Shown piece after piece: positions 26,294-34,977 of a DNA stretch of 52,608 nt. A program made the position numbers and the translations under genes. How positions within the stretch are numbered: position 1 is the stretch's first letter; every line of letters starts with the position of its first letter. The notes beneath the pieces were generated by a model. It made no database searches and was not told where the DNA came from. It saw only the letters and a list, made by a program, of their open reading frames with translations. The DNA lies in assembly GCF_002000365.1 (NCBI RefSeq), contig NZ_MVBK01000040.1:34438-87045 (forward strand), written 5' to 3'. This stretch comes from Thioalkalivibrio denitrificans (GTDB lineage Bacteria > Pseudomonadota > Gammaproteobacteria > Ectothiorhodospirales > Ectothiorhodospiraceae).

Positions 26294-27412
26294 ATGACCA
26301 TGCCCTTCAACAGCACAGAAGAGATCATCGAGGACCTGCGCCAGGGGCGCATGGTGGTCATCCTGGATGACGAGGACCGGGAGAACGAGGGCGACCTGCT
26401 AATGGTGGCCTCCCTGGTGCGCCCGGAGGACGTGAATTTCATGGCCCGCTACGGGCGCGGCCTCATCTGCCTGACCCTGACCCGGGAACGCTGCCGGCAG
26501 CTTCGGCTGCCGCTGATGGTCAACGATACCAACGACCAGCACGGGACCAATTTCACGGTGTCCATCGAGGCGGCGGAAGGCGTGACCACCGGGATCTCCG
26601 CCTACGATCGTGCCCATACCATCCGTACAGCCGTGGCCCCCAATGCGAAGCCCAGCGACCTGGTTCAGCCCGGGCATGTGTTTCCCCTGATGGCCCGGCC
26701 GGGCGGGGTGCTGGTGCGCGCCGGGCATACGGAGGCCGGCTGCGATTTCGCGCGCCTGGCGGGATTCGAGCCCGCTGCGATGATCGTGGAAATCCTCAAC
26801 GAGGACGGCACCATGGCACGGCGCCCGGACCTGGAGCGTTTCGCCGCCGAGCACGGACTCAAGATCGGCACCATCGAGAACCTGATCCGTTATCGCATCG
26901 AGAACGAGAAGAGCGTCGAGCACGTGGCCGAAACACCCTTTCCGACGGAGTTCGGCGAATTCCGCCTGCACGCCTTCGAGGATGCGATCGACAAGGAACT
27001 GCACTTCGTTCTGGTGATGGGTGACATCCGCGGTGAAGAGCCGACGCTGGTTCGGGTGCACGTGGAACATACCCTGTGCGACGCGCTGGCCTACAATGGC
27101 CCCCAATGCGGCTGGCCGCTTCGCGACGCGTTGTCGCGGATTGCGCGGGCGGGCAAGGGCGTGGTGGTCATCATCCGCAAGCGCGAATCCTCCCGCGAAC
27201 TGGTACGACGCATTCGGGATATGGCTATTGCGGGGGGAAAGGCCGAAGAAGCTTCCCACCATACGGAGCCGGCGGAACTGCGTACCCACGGTGTTGGGGC
27301 CCAGATCCTCGCCGAACTGGGTGTGCGCAAGATGCGCCTCCTTTCGGCCCCGAAACGTTTCCACGGTCTCGGCGGCTTCGGTCTGGAGGTTGTGGAGTAT
27401 GTGAATGACTGA
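26294..27412 (+). CDS. ribB: 3,4-dihydroxy-2-butanone 4-phosphate synthase with degenerate GTP cyclohydrolase II domain (RibBX type)
   Basis: The N-terminal domain (about residues 1-205) is an intact RibB with DDEDRENEGDL, TGISAYDRAHTIR and AGHTEAGCDF; it makes the four-carbon precursor from ribulose 5-phosphate. The C-terminal domain has the RibA fold pattern but lacks the zinc site. The usual RVHSEC...RCDCG reads RVHVEHTLCDALAYNGPQCG, keeping about one of three cysteines. It is therefore unlikely to have GTP cyclohydrolase II activity. This matches the RibBX variant known from Proteobacteria. A genuine ribA should be elsewhere in the genome. Confidence 0.92.
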   Translation: MTMPFNSTEEIIEDLRQGRMVVILDDEDRENEGDLLMVASLVRPEDVNFMARYGRGLICLTLTRERCRQLRLPLMVNDTNDQHGTNFTVSIEAAEGVTTGISAYDRAHTIRTAVAPNAKPSDLVQPGHVFPLMARPGGVLVRAGHTEAGCDFARLAGFEPAAMIVEILNEDGTMARRPDLERFAAEHGLKIGTIENLIRYRIENEKSVEHVAETPFPTEFGEFRLHAFEDAIDKELHFVLVMGDIRGEEPTLVRVHVEHTLCDALAYNGPQCGWPLRDALSRIARAGKGVVVIIRKRESSRELVRRIRDMAIAGGKAEEASHHTEPAELRTHGVGAQILAELGVRKMRLLSAPKRFHGLGGFGLEVVEYVND

Positions 27413-27455
27413 TTCAAAATTCAAAGTTCAAGATTCAAGATTCAAGATTCAAGGC
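27412..27455. repeat. Class D tandem heptamers (AAGATTC), single arm, between ribBA and ribH
   Basis: Six or so copies of a 7-bp unit (ATTCAAA, GTTCAAG, ATTCAAG) begin at the ribBA stop codon and run to 27455. No complementary arm is present before ribH, unlike the class D element at 28446-28562. It looks like a half element. Confidence 0.75.
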
Positions 27456-27513
27456 GGTGCGCAGCACTGAGTTCTAGTATCTTTTACCTCTCGGTTCCCA
27501 TACTGGACATGAA

Positions 27514-27993
27514 ATGAATAACATCGAAACCATCGAAGGGGATTTCACCGACGCTGCAGGCGGCCGTTACGGTATCGTGCTGGCGCGTTTCAACAGCTTC
27601 ATCGTCGAGCGCCTGCTGGAAGGCACAGTCGACACCCTGCGCCGCCACGGGGTCAAGGAGGGGAGCCTGACCGTTGTGCGTGTGCCGGGGGCCTACGAGT
27701 TGCCGCTGGCGGCCCAGGCCATGGCGAAGTCGGGCAAGTACGACGCGATCATCGCGCTGGGTTGCGTGATCCGGGGCGCCACACCGCATTTCGACTACGT
27801 GGCGGGCGAGAGCGCCAAGGGCCTGGCGGCAGTGTCCATGGAATCCGGCCTGCCGGTGGCCTTCGGCGTACTCACCACGGACACCATCGAACAGGCCGTG
27901 GAGCGTGCAGGCACCAAGGCGGGCAACAAGGGAGTCGATGCCGCCATGGGTGCCCTGGAGATGGTGAGCCTGATGAAACGGCTCAAGGGCTGA
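27514..27993 (+). CDS. ribH: 6,7-dimethyl-8-ribityllumazine synthase
   Basis: Condenses the RibD product with dihydroxybutanone phosphate; it normally assembles into large hollow capsids or decamers. The 159-residue protein has the substrate motifs [26 protein letters not shown] and [14 protein letters not shown], the catalytic histidine in TPHFDYV, and [17 protein letters not shown]. It ends 2 bp before nusB. Confidence 0.97.
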   Translation: MNNIETIEGDFTDAAGGRYGIVLARFNSFIVERLLEGTVDTLRRHGVKEGSLTVVRVPGAYELPLAAQAMAKSGKYDAIIALGCVIRGATPHFDYVAGESAKGLAAVSMESGLPVAFGVLTTDTIEQAVERAGTKAGNKGVDAAMGALEMVSLMKRLKG

Positions 27994-27995
27994 TC

Positions 27996-28439
27996 TTGTC
28001 CTCCACCCACGCACGCCGTCTCAGTCATGCGCGCCGACAGGCCCGGAGAGTGGCCATGCAGGCCCTCTACCAGTGGCAGATGACCGGCTACGAACCGAAG
28101 GACATCCTGCTCCAGTATCGGGAAGACCCCGAACTGGACAAGGCGGACAAGGACTATTTCCGGGAGCTGTTCCTGGGTGTCACCGACGAGGCTGTCGATC
28201 TCGATGAACTGCTCTCCGGCCACATGGATCGCGGTGCGGCGGAACTGGATCCGGTGGAACGTGCCATCCTGCGGGTGGCCGCGTTCGAGTTGAAGGAACG
28301 CATGGATATCCCCTACCGGGTCGTCATCAACGAGGCGGTGGAGCTGACCAGGAAATTCGGCGCCACAGAGGCCCACAAGTTCGTCAATGGTGTACTGGAC
28401 AAGCTGGGACGGCAGCTTCGCGGCCCCGAGGCGGGATGA
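27996..28439 (+). CDS. nusB: Transcription antitermination protein NusB
   Basis: Part of the NusB-S10 antitermination complex on rRNA operons. The TTG at 27996, 2 bp after the ribH stop, gives 147 residues beginning MSSTHARRLSHARRQARRVA; the basic helix ARRQARRVAMQALYQWQ is the family N-terminus. An internal ATG at 28056 would cut this helix. VERAILRVAAFEL and YRVVINEAVELTRKFG are the conserved C-terminal motifs. Confidence 0.94.
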   Translation: MSSTHARRLSHARRQARRVAMQALYQWQMTGYEPKDILLQYREDPELDKADKDYFRELFLGVTDEAVDLDELLSGHMDRGAAELDPVERAILRVAAFELKERMDIPYRVVINEAVELTRKFGATEAHKFVNGVLDKLGRQLRGPEAG

Positions 28440-28445
28440 AGGCAA

Positions 28446-28562
28446 ATCCGGATTCAAGATTCAAAATTCAAAATTCAAGGGAAAGGCAAGCCCGGCGTCG
28501 CCGCAAGCCGAGACGACTGCCGGGACACCCCCTTGAATCTTGAACATTGAATCTTGAATCGT
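28446..28562. repeat. Class D palindrome (AAGATTC units) between nusB and thiL
   Basis: The left arm GGATTCAAGATTCAAAATTC (from 28448) is mirrored by CTTGAATCTTGAACATTGAA and further units ending near 28560. Between them is a small GC hairpin (GCCCGGC with GCCGGG). The element ends 8 bp before the thiL GTG. Confidence 0.8.
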
Positions 28563-28569
28563 CCTTTCC

Positions 28570-29517
28570 GTGTCCGAATTCGATCTCATCCGAAACTACT
28601 TCACCTGGCCCGCTTCCCGCGAGGACGTGACCCTGGGTGTGGGTGATGACGGGGCGCTGCTGCGTGTGCCGCCGGGCCAGGAACTGGTGGTCTGTGTCGA
28701 CACCCTGGCGGCGGGCGTGCATTTTCCCGACGAGACTCCCGCTGATGCCCTGGGACACAAGGCCCTTGCGGTGAACCTGAGCGATCTGGCTGCCATGGGT
28801 GCGGAGCCGGCCTGGGCGACGCTGGCGCTGACCTTGCCGGCGGCGGATGAAGACTGGGTGGGGGCGTTCAGTGAAGGATTCCGGTCACTTGCAGAGGAGT
28901 ACGGAGTGGCCCTCGTCGGTGGTGATACCACGAGAGGCCCGCTGAGCATCACCGTGCAGGTGATGGGTTTCGTGCCACGGGGGCACGCGCTGCGCCGCGA
29001 CGGGGCGCGCCCGGGAGACGGCATTTACGTGACCGGTACGCTGGGCGATGCGGCACTGGGCCTTCGCCACTGGACGCAGCGCACCACGGACGGTCCGCAC
29101 GTGCATGCGTTGCTGGCACGGCTCATGCGGCCCGTGCCCCAAGTCGCCGCCGGGCTGGCCTTGCGCGGCCTCGCCGGGGCGGCCATCGACCTGTCAGACG
29201 GGCTGCTCGCCGATCTCGGTCACGTGCTCGACGCGTCCGGTACGGGGGCCGCCATCAACCTGGCCCAACTGCCCCTCTCCGATGCCTTCCGTGCGGTGAG
29301 CGGCGATGCGCCGGACTGGTCGCTGCCGCTTTCCGGGGGTGATGACTACGAACTGCTGTTCACCCTTGCACCGGATATGGAAGCAAGGGCGCGGGAGGTG
29401 CTGCCTGTGCCCTTCACGCGCATCGGTACGATCGAGGCGTCGCCCGGCATTCGTGTCACGGACGGGGAAGGGCAGCCGTTTTCGCCCTCCCGTAGCGGCT
29501 ACCGTCATTTCAACTGA
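28570..29517 (+). CDS. thiL: Thiamine-monophosphate kinase
   Basis: ATP-dependent last step of thiamine diphosphate synthesis. The GTG start at 28570 gives MSEFDLIRNYF, the usual N-terminus, and 315 residues. AIR-synthase-fold motifs are GVGDDGALLRVP, VDTLAAGVHFP, GGDTTRGPLSITVQVMG and LSGGDDYELLFT. No Shine-Dalgarno sequence is seen; the class D palindrome sits directly upstream. The order nusB-thiL-pgpA is typical. Confidence 0.95.
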   Translation: MSEFDLIRNYFTWPASREDVTLGVGDDGALLRVPPGQELVVCVDTLAAGVHFPDETPADALGHKALAVNLSDLAAMGAEPAWATLALTLPAADEDWVGAFSEGFRSLAEEYGVALVGGDTTRGPLSITVQVMGFVPRGHALRRDGARPGDGIYVTGTLGDAALGLRHWTQRTTDGPHVHALLARLMRPVPQVAAGLALRGLAGAAIDLSDGLLADLGHVLDASGTGAAINLAQLPLSDAFRAVSGDAPDWSLPLSGGDDYELLFTLAPDMEARAREVLPVPFTRIGTIEASPGIRVTDGEGQPFSPSRSGYRHFN

Positions 29518-29554
29518 CACGCGCGTCCCCACGACCAAAAGCGGATCAGCACAC

Positions 29555-30043
29555 ATGCCCCGAGTCGAACAACCGCCGGCACGTACCGTATTGACCGATC
29601 CGGTGCACTTTCTCGCCTTCGGATTCGGCTCCGGCCTTTCACCCTGGGCGCCCGGCACCGCAGGCACGGTGGCGGCCATTCCCGTCTACCTGCTGCTCCA
29701 ACCGCTGCCCCTGTGGGCTTACCTTCTGGCCACGCTGCTGGTCATCCTTGCGGGCTTCTGGCTTTGTGGCGTCAGTGCCCGGCGGCTCGGTGTTCACGAT
29801 CACCCGGGCATCGTCTGGGACGAGATTGCCGGCTTCCTGGTCACCATGATCGCGGCGCCCGCGGGCTGGTGGTGGGTGGTCATCGGGTTCGTCCTGTTCC
29901 GGTTTTTCGACATCGTCAAGCCGTGGCCGGTGCGCTGGGTCGACCGGCGTATGCACACGGGGGCGGGCATCGTGCTGGACGACGTAGTGGCGGGAATCTA
30001 TGCACTGGCGGTCATGCAGTTGCTGGCCTGGTGGCTGGTTTAG
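29555..30043 (+). CDS. pgpA: Phosphatidylglycerophosphatase A
   Basis: Inner-membrane phosphatase that makes phosphatidylglycerol from its phosphate. From ATG 29555 the protein has 162 residues. Family motifs include GFGSGLSPWAPGTAGT, the acidic DEIAGFLVTM and FFDIVKPWPVRWVDR, with about four membrane helices. The frame extends upstream into thiL DNA but without family similarity. Confidence 0.93.
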   Translation: MPRVEQPPARTVLTDPVHFLAFGFGSGLSPWAPGTAGTVAAIPVYLLLQPLPLWAYLLATLLVILAGFWLCGVSARRLGVHDHPGIVWDEIAGFLVTMIAAPAGWWWVVIGFVLFRFFDIVKPWPVRWVDRRMHTGAGIVLDDVVAGIYALAVMQLLAWWLV

Positions 30044-30092
30044 GGTTATAACCGACCGCGTACCCTCGGTGTTTACGGCAGGGAATGGACAC

Positions 30093-30749
30093 ATGACCCG
30101 CGTTCGTGCGCTGACCGCCCTGGTGGCTGCACTGATCCTGATGCTGGCAGGCCCGCTTCAGGCCAGGGACCTGCTCGTCCTGGGGATCTTCCCGGACCGC
30201 GCGCTGATCCAGGTGGACGGTGAGCGGCACGTGTTGCGTGTCGGCGAGGCGACCGACCACGGCATTCGCCTGCTGTCCACCGACAGTCGGGCGGGGCATG
30301 TGACGCTTGAGGTGGCGGGGCAGCGACGGCAGGTGGCCCTGGGCAGCCGTGCAGGGGGCGCCTTCCAGCCGCGCCAGAGTTCGCGGGCGCAGATCTATCC
30401 CAACTCGGCCGGAGCCTATACCACCACCGGCAGCGTCAACGGCCGGACCGTCACCTTCCTGGTGGACACGGGCGCCACCTCGGTGGCGATGAACAGCAAC
30501 GAGGCCCGGCGCCTGGGCATCGATTACACCCGCGGCCATTTGACCCAGGTCCACACGGCCTCCGGAACGGCCTTCGCGTACCGCGTCACGCTGGACCGGG
30601 TGCGGGTGGGCGATATCGAGCAGCGCAACGTGGAGGCCATGGTCGTGACCGGGGATGCTCCGCGCATCGCCCTGCTGGGCATGAGCTTCCTCAACCGGGT
30701 GGAACTGCGCAACGAGGGGCAGGCCCTGATCCTCGAGCAGCGTTTCTGA
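30093..30749 (+). CDS. Retropepsin-like aspartic protease, TIGR02281 type
   Basis: A 218-residue secreted or membrane-anchored protein with a signal sequence at residues 1-23 (ALILMLAGPLQA). The C-terminal half carries a single-domain aspartyl protease with catalytic D125 in FLVDTGATSVAMN, the flap region around TASGTAFAYRV, and IALLGMSFLNRVEL near the end. Members act as homodimers in related systems. The substrate is unknown. It is the last gene of the plus-strand run and converges with the reductase gene. Confidence 0.88.
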   Translation: MTRVRALTALVAALILMLAGPLQARDLLVLGIFPDRALIQVDGERHVLRVGEATDHGIRLLSTDSRAGHVTLEVAGQRRQVALGSRAGGAFQPRQSSRAQIYPNSAGAYTTTGSVNGRTVTFLVDTGATSVAMNSNEARRLGIDYTRGHLTQVHTASGTAFAYRVTLDRVRVGDIEQRNVEAMVVTGDAPRIALLGMSFLNRVELRNEGQALILEQRF

Positions 30750-30797
30750 GCGCGCCGCGACCGGCTGTTGCGCTGCCGGCGCGTCCTTCCAGGAAAT

Positions 30798-31817
30798 TCA
30801 TCCCTCGCGGATGTGCAGATGTCCGGTTTCGAAAGTGCGCTGATGTTCCGGGTGAACGCCGGTCGCCAGCGCCGCCTCGCGCGCGACCTGCACAAACGAC
30901 GCCGGACCGGCAATGAACGCGTAGCGATCCGCCGGACGGCTGATCCCCTGCAGTGCGTTGTCCAGAAGGGACCTGAGCGACCGTGCGTCAGATCCCGATT
31001 CCCACTCCAGGCCCCGGTAGTGGAAATTGTCGATGGCATCCTGCCATGCACGGCACAGGTTGCCCTGGTAATGCCCTGTCGAGTTGTTGGCCACCCACAG
31101 GAGGTCGATGTCCTCGGTGTTCTCCTGGGCGAGCACATGTTCCACCAGACTGCGCACCGGTGCGAATCCGGTATCGGCGGCCAGGAACAACAGTGGACGC
31201 GGTTTCTCATCGGGCAGTACGAAATCACCGAAAGGACCGTGCACTTCCACCGTATCCCCGTTGCGGGTCTGTTCGAAGCAGTGCCGGACGAACGGATCAT
31301 CATCCTGCGCGTTCAGGTGCAGTATCAGGTTGCGGTCGTCGCACGGGCAGTTGGCAAGCGGCTGCGTGGTGGACACGGCACCGTTGTCCATTTCCAGCTG
31401 CACATGCTGCCCGGCGAGGAAACGAAGGCGCCGGGTGCGCGGTGTCTGAAGGCGCATGATCAGTACATCGGGATTCGGGCGCTCGGTGCCGCGCACCGTG
31501 GTGGAGATGTCCTGCATCGGGATCTGGTCGGGGTGCTCGGCGACGTTCGTGTCCACCACCAGATCCGACTCCGGCGTGACCGAACACAGCAACGCATAAC
31601 CCGCGAGCTTCTCTGTTTCGGTGAGTGCGTAGTCATGCGCCCGGACCTTTTTCACCTGCCCGGACACCACCCGGGCCCGGCAATCGCCGCAGCTGCCGTT
31701 GGTGCATCCGTAGCTGATGGCGATGCCGGCACGCAGTGCCGCTTCCACGACGGTTTCCTCTCCTTCCACCGGGAAGCTGTGGTCACCGGAAACGAGTCGG
31801 ACGGTCCAGGAACTCAT
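30798..31817 (-). CDS. 2Fe-2S ferredoxin-NAD(P)H reductase fusion (AscD/flavin-reductase-like)
   Basis: An electron-transfer protein of 339 residues from the ATG at 31817 (MSSWTVRLVSG). The N-terminal plant-type ferredoxin domain holds the cluster cysteines C38, C43, C46 (YGCTNGSCGDC) and C78. Then come an FAD-binding segment (near RFLAGQHVQLEMD) and an NAD(P)-binding module (LLFLAADTGFAPVRSLVEH). Similar proteins serve as reductase components of oxygenases, as CDP-glucoseen reductases or as flavin reductases. Its partner is not evident. It follows the RND pump gene by 35 bp on the same strand. Confidence 0.85.
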   Translation of the reverse strand: MSSWTVRLVSGDHSFPVEGEETVVEAALRAGIAISYGCTNGSCGDCRARVVSGQVKKVRAHDYALTETEKLAGYALLCSVTPESDLVVDTNVAEHPDQIPMQDISTTVRGTERPNPDVLIMRLQTPRTRRLRFLAGQHVQLEMDNGAVSTTQPLANCPCDDRNLILHLNAQDDDPFVRHCFEQTRNGDTVEVHGPFGDFVLPDEKPRPLLFLAADTGFAPVRSLVEHVLAQENTEDIDLLWVANNSTGHYQGNLCRAWQDAIDNFHYRGLEWESGSDARSLRSLLDNALQGISRPADRYAFIAGPASFVQVAREAALATGVHPEHQRTFETGHLHIREG

Positions 31818-31852
31818 GGTTGGTTGCTTGGTTGTAGACCCATGACAGTGTA

Positions 31853-34800
31853 TCACCCGGCATGCTGCGGGTTGTCCGTGCGGCCCGAAAGACGGTCTGC
31901 GAGACGTTCATGTACCGCCAGCAGGGCGGGAATCACCAGCAGCACCAGCAGCGTCGCGACGCCGAGGCCGAAGACGATGGACACGGCCATGGGAATCAGG
32001 AACTGGGCCTGCACGGATCGCTCGAACAGCAGGGGCGTGAGACCCGCGATGGTGGTGAAAGACGTCAGCACCACCGCACGCAGGCGTTGGCAGGAGGCCT
32101 CCACGATGGCCGTTTCGCGGCCCATGCCCTCTTCGCGCAGGGACTGGTAAAAACTCACCAGGATGATGGAGTTGTTGACCACGATGCCGGTCAGACCGAA
32201 CAGGCCGAACAAGGACAGGATGGTCAGCTCCAGGCCCATGAGCCAGTGGCCCACCAAGGCGCCCAGCAGCCCGAAGGGTATGATGGCCATCACCACCAGC
32301 GGCCAGCCGTAGGAGCCGAACACCCAGGCCAGCACCAGGTAGATCATGACCAGGGCGAAGAACAGGCCCGTGCGCATGTCCCCGAGGGTTTCCGCCTGAT
32401 CGGCCGCCCGGCCTTCGAAGGAATATTCCACGCCGTACAGTCGGTCAAGATCCGGCAGCACGTCCCGCGCCAGTTGCTCACGGATGCGCGCGGCGTTGTT
32501 CTGCGTGCGGTCCACCTCGGCGGAGACGGACACGGCGAGCCGCCCGTCCGCGTGGCGCAATGCCTCGAAGCCCTGCCGCGGCAGGAGTTCGGCCACCGTG
32601 TCCAGCGGCGCGACACCGCTATCCGGCAGCACCACCGCGAAACGCTCCAGTGTGGCCGTGCGATGGCGCTCCTCGTCCGGAAGCACCACGCGCACCTCGA
32701 TCTCCTCGAGCCCCTCCTGGTAGATCTGCACCATGCGTCCGTCAAAGGCGGCGCGCAGCTGCCGGCCCAGGGATTCGATGGTGAGACCCAGCGCCAGACC
32801 CTCGGGCTTCAGCCGGTAGATCAGTTGTTCCCGCCCGAAGGGCATGTCGTCCTCGACCGCGTAGACGCCCGGGAAGTCGTTCAGTGCCTCCGCCAGATCC
32901 AGTGCGGCCAGCTTGAGGCGATCGGGATCCGCACCCGTGAGGCGCACGTCCACATCCCGTCCCGGCGGGCCCGTCTGACGCTCGGTGATGCTGAACAGTT
33001 CCAGGCCGGCGGGTTCGCGCACCCGTTCCCGCCAGGCCCGGATGAAGTCGGTGTTGCGCACGTCACGCCGGTCCGGTGAGACCAGTTCCACCAGGATCGA
33101 TGCGAACTGATCGCCGGTCGGTCCCGCCACGCCGCCCTGGTCCACACCGCTGCCGAGGCGCACCACCACGTTGCGGATCAGGCCGCCGCCGAGGGCCTCC
33201 TCCGCATCGAACAGGGCCGCCTCGACCTGGCGCACGAAGGCCTCGACGCGCTGCGGCGGCGTGCCCGCCACGAAGTTCGCCGCGGCGTTCACCACGGTGC
33301 CCTCGGGGCTCGGAAAAAAGGTGAAGCCGATGCGTCCGCCGGCCATCAGACCAACGGACAGGATCAGCACGGCGACGGCACCGGCCAGGGTGGTGCCTGC
33401 GTGACCCACGGCGTACTGCACCGTTCGCCGGAAGCCGTGCTCCCGGAAGTGCTCGAAACGGGCGTCGAAGCGGGCGCGAAACGAGCCTTCCCGGGGCGGG
33501 CGGATCTTCTCCATGCTGTGCTTAAGATGCGCGGGCAGGATCAGGAAGCTGATGATCAGCGTGGCAAGGATCACGCAGACCACCACCACGGGGATGTCGA
33601 AGAGGATATTGCCGATGATGCCGCCGATGAGCATGAGCGGCACGAAGGCCGCCACCGTGGTGAGCGAGGCGGAGATCACCGGCGCGAACATGCGCCGGGC
33701 CCCGCGCTCGGCGGCCTGGGTGGGGGTCATGCCGCGCTGGTACTGGGTGTACGCGTGTTCGCCGACCACGATGGCATTGTCGACGATGATGCCCAGCGAC
33801 ATGATGAAACCGAACAGTGAGATCATGTTGATGCTGCCGCCCAGCAGCCACAGGACAAGAAAGGCGGCGGTAAAGGCCACGGGGATGCCGAGTGCCACCC
33901 GCAGCGCCAGGCGCCCGTTCAGAAACAGGAACAGGATCCCCAGGACCAGCAGCAGGCCGCCCAGGCCGTTCTTGAGCAGCAGCATGATGCGCTCGTGAAT
34001 GAGTTCCCAGAACTGGTCGTAGAGGTGCAGTTCCACGCCCGGGGGCAGGGTGGGGGTGATCTCCTCGATCCAGTCCATGAGAATGCGCGAGGAGTGCAGC
34101 GCGTCGGCGGTTTCGGTGCGCTGCAACTGCATCTCCACGGCCGGACGCCCCAGGTAGCGCACCGACACCTGGTTGTCGCGGGGTCTGCGCTCGATGCGTG
34201 CGATATCCCCCAGGCGGATCAGGCCGCCTTCGGCGTCGGAGCGCAGGGGCAGGTGCTCGAATCCGATTTCCTCGCGGCGCTGTTCCAGGCTCCGCAACTG
34301 CCGCGCCGTGTCGTCCCGGCCCACCATGCCCGCCGGCAGGTCACGGGAGAGCGCGGCGATGCGGTCGCCGATGTCGTCCAGGCTCATGCCCAGGTCCAGA
34401 CTGCGGGCCATGGGCACCTGGACGGCCATCTCCTCATCATGCAGACCCTTGAAGTCGATGCGCGCGATGCCCCGGTCAAGCAGCTGCTGCTCGAAGTCGC
34501 GCACCAGCGGGCGCAACTGGCGCATATCGTCCGGACCGGTGACCAGAAGCCGGGCAACCGGTTCGTAGCGGATCACGCGCGTGACGATGGGTTCCTCGGC
34601 CGCCTCCGGCAGGTTGCGCTGCTGCGCCACCAGGTCCCGGACCTGTTCGGTGGCCAGGGACATGTCCGTGCCGGACTCGAACTCCAGCGTGATGGCGGCC
34701 ACGCCCAGCGCGGCGGTGGAGGTCATCTCGCGCAGGCCGTCCACGGTGCGCAGGTCCTGTTCCAGCGGGATGACGATGCCGGTCTCCACGTCCTCGGCGC

Positions 34801-34975
34801 TGGCGCCGGTCCACAGGACCCTGACGGTGACGAAATCCAGCGCGAAGTTGGGAAAGAACTGGGTATTGAGCTTAAGCAGCGCCCAGGAGCCGGCCAGCAG
34901 CATGATGGCCACCAGCAGGTTGGCGGCCACGCGATGGCGCAGGAACAGGCCGATGGGTCCGCGGGGGCGTGCCAT
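31853..34975 (-). CDS. RND-family efflux transporter permease
   Basis: Inner-membrane pump of 1040 residues with the AcrB-like plan: two sets of helices and two large periplasmic loops. Recognisable parts are the N-terminal GLFLRHRVAANLLVAIMLLAG, TM4 GIIVDNAIVVGEHAYTQYQR and the later GIVVNNSIILVSFYQSLREEG. Of the AcrB proton-relay residues, the paired Asp-Asp of TM4 appears as Asp-Asn and the TM10 lysine position appears as Asn. The coupling therefore differs from AcrB, as in other divergent RND groups. The adaptor gene lies 2 bp upstream. No outer-membrane factor is present. The substrate is unknown. Confidence 0.92.
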   Translation of the reverse strand: MARPRGPIGLFLRHRVAANLLVAIMLLAGSWALLKLNTQFFPNFALDFVTVRVLWTGASAEDVETGIVIPLEQDLRTVDGLREMTSTAALGVAAITLEFESGTDMSLATEQVRDLVAQQRNLPEAAEEPIVTRVIRYEPVARLLVTGPDDMRQLRPLVRDFEQQLLDRGIARIDFKGLHDEEMAVQVPMARSLDLGMSLDDIGDRIAALSRDLPAGMVGRDDTARQLRSLEQRREEIGFEHLPLRSDAEGGLIRLGDIARIERRPRDNQVSVRYLGRPAVEMQLQRTETADALHSSRILMDWIEEITPTLPPGVELHLYDQFWELIHERIMLLLKNGLGGLLLVLGILFLFLNGRLALRVALGIPVAFTAAFLVLWLLGGSINMISLFGFIMSLGIIVDNAIVVGEHAYTQYQRGMTPTQAAERGARRMFAPVISASLTTVAAFVPLMLIGGIIGNILFDIPVVVVCVILATLIISFLILPAHLKHSMEKIRPPREGSFRARFDARFEHFREHGFRRTVQYAVGHAGTTLAGAVAVLILSVGLMAGGRIGFTFFPSPEGTVVNAAANFVAGTPPQRVEAFVRQVEAALFDAEEALGGGLIRNVVVRLGSGVDQGGVAGPTGDQFASILVELVSPDRRDVRNTDFIRAWRERVREPAGLELFSITERQTGPPGRDVDVRLTGADPDRLKLAALDLAEALNDFPGVYAVEDDMPFGREQLIYRLKPEGLALGLTIESLGRQLRAAFDGRMVQIYQEGLEEIEVRVVLPDEERHRTATLERFAVVLPDSGVAPLDTVAELLPRQGFEALRHADGRLAVSVSAEVDRTQNNAARIREQLARDVLPDLDRLYGVEYSFEGRAADQAETLGDMRTGLFFALVMIYLVLAWVFGSYGWPLVVMAIIPFGLLGALVGHWLMGLELTILSLFGLFGLTGIVVNNSIILVSFYQSLREEGMGRETAIVEASCQRLRAVVLTSFTTIAGLTPLLFERSVQAQFLIPMAVSIVFGLGVATLLVLLVIPALLAVHERLADRLSGRTDNPQHAG

Positions 34976-34977
34976 GG

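Noticed and set aside
26294-27412. Full bifunctional RibBA with GTP cyclohydrolase II activity
   Set aside because: The zinc-binding cysteine cluster of the second domain is mostly lost, so only the RibB activity is supported.
23474-28562. CRISPR-like repeat array in the rib region
   Set aside because: Units are 7-9 bp, contiguous or mirrored, without constant-length spacers; no cas genes are present.
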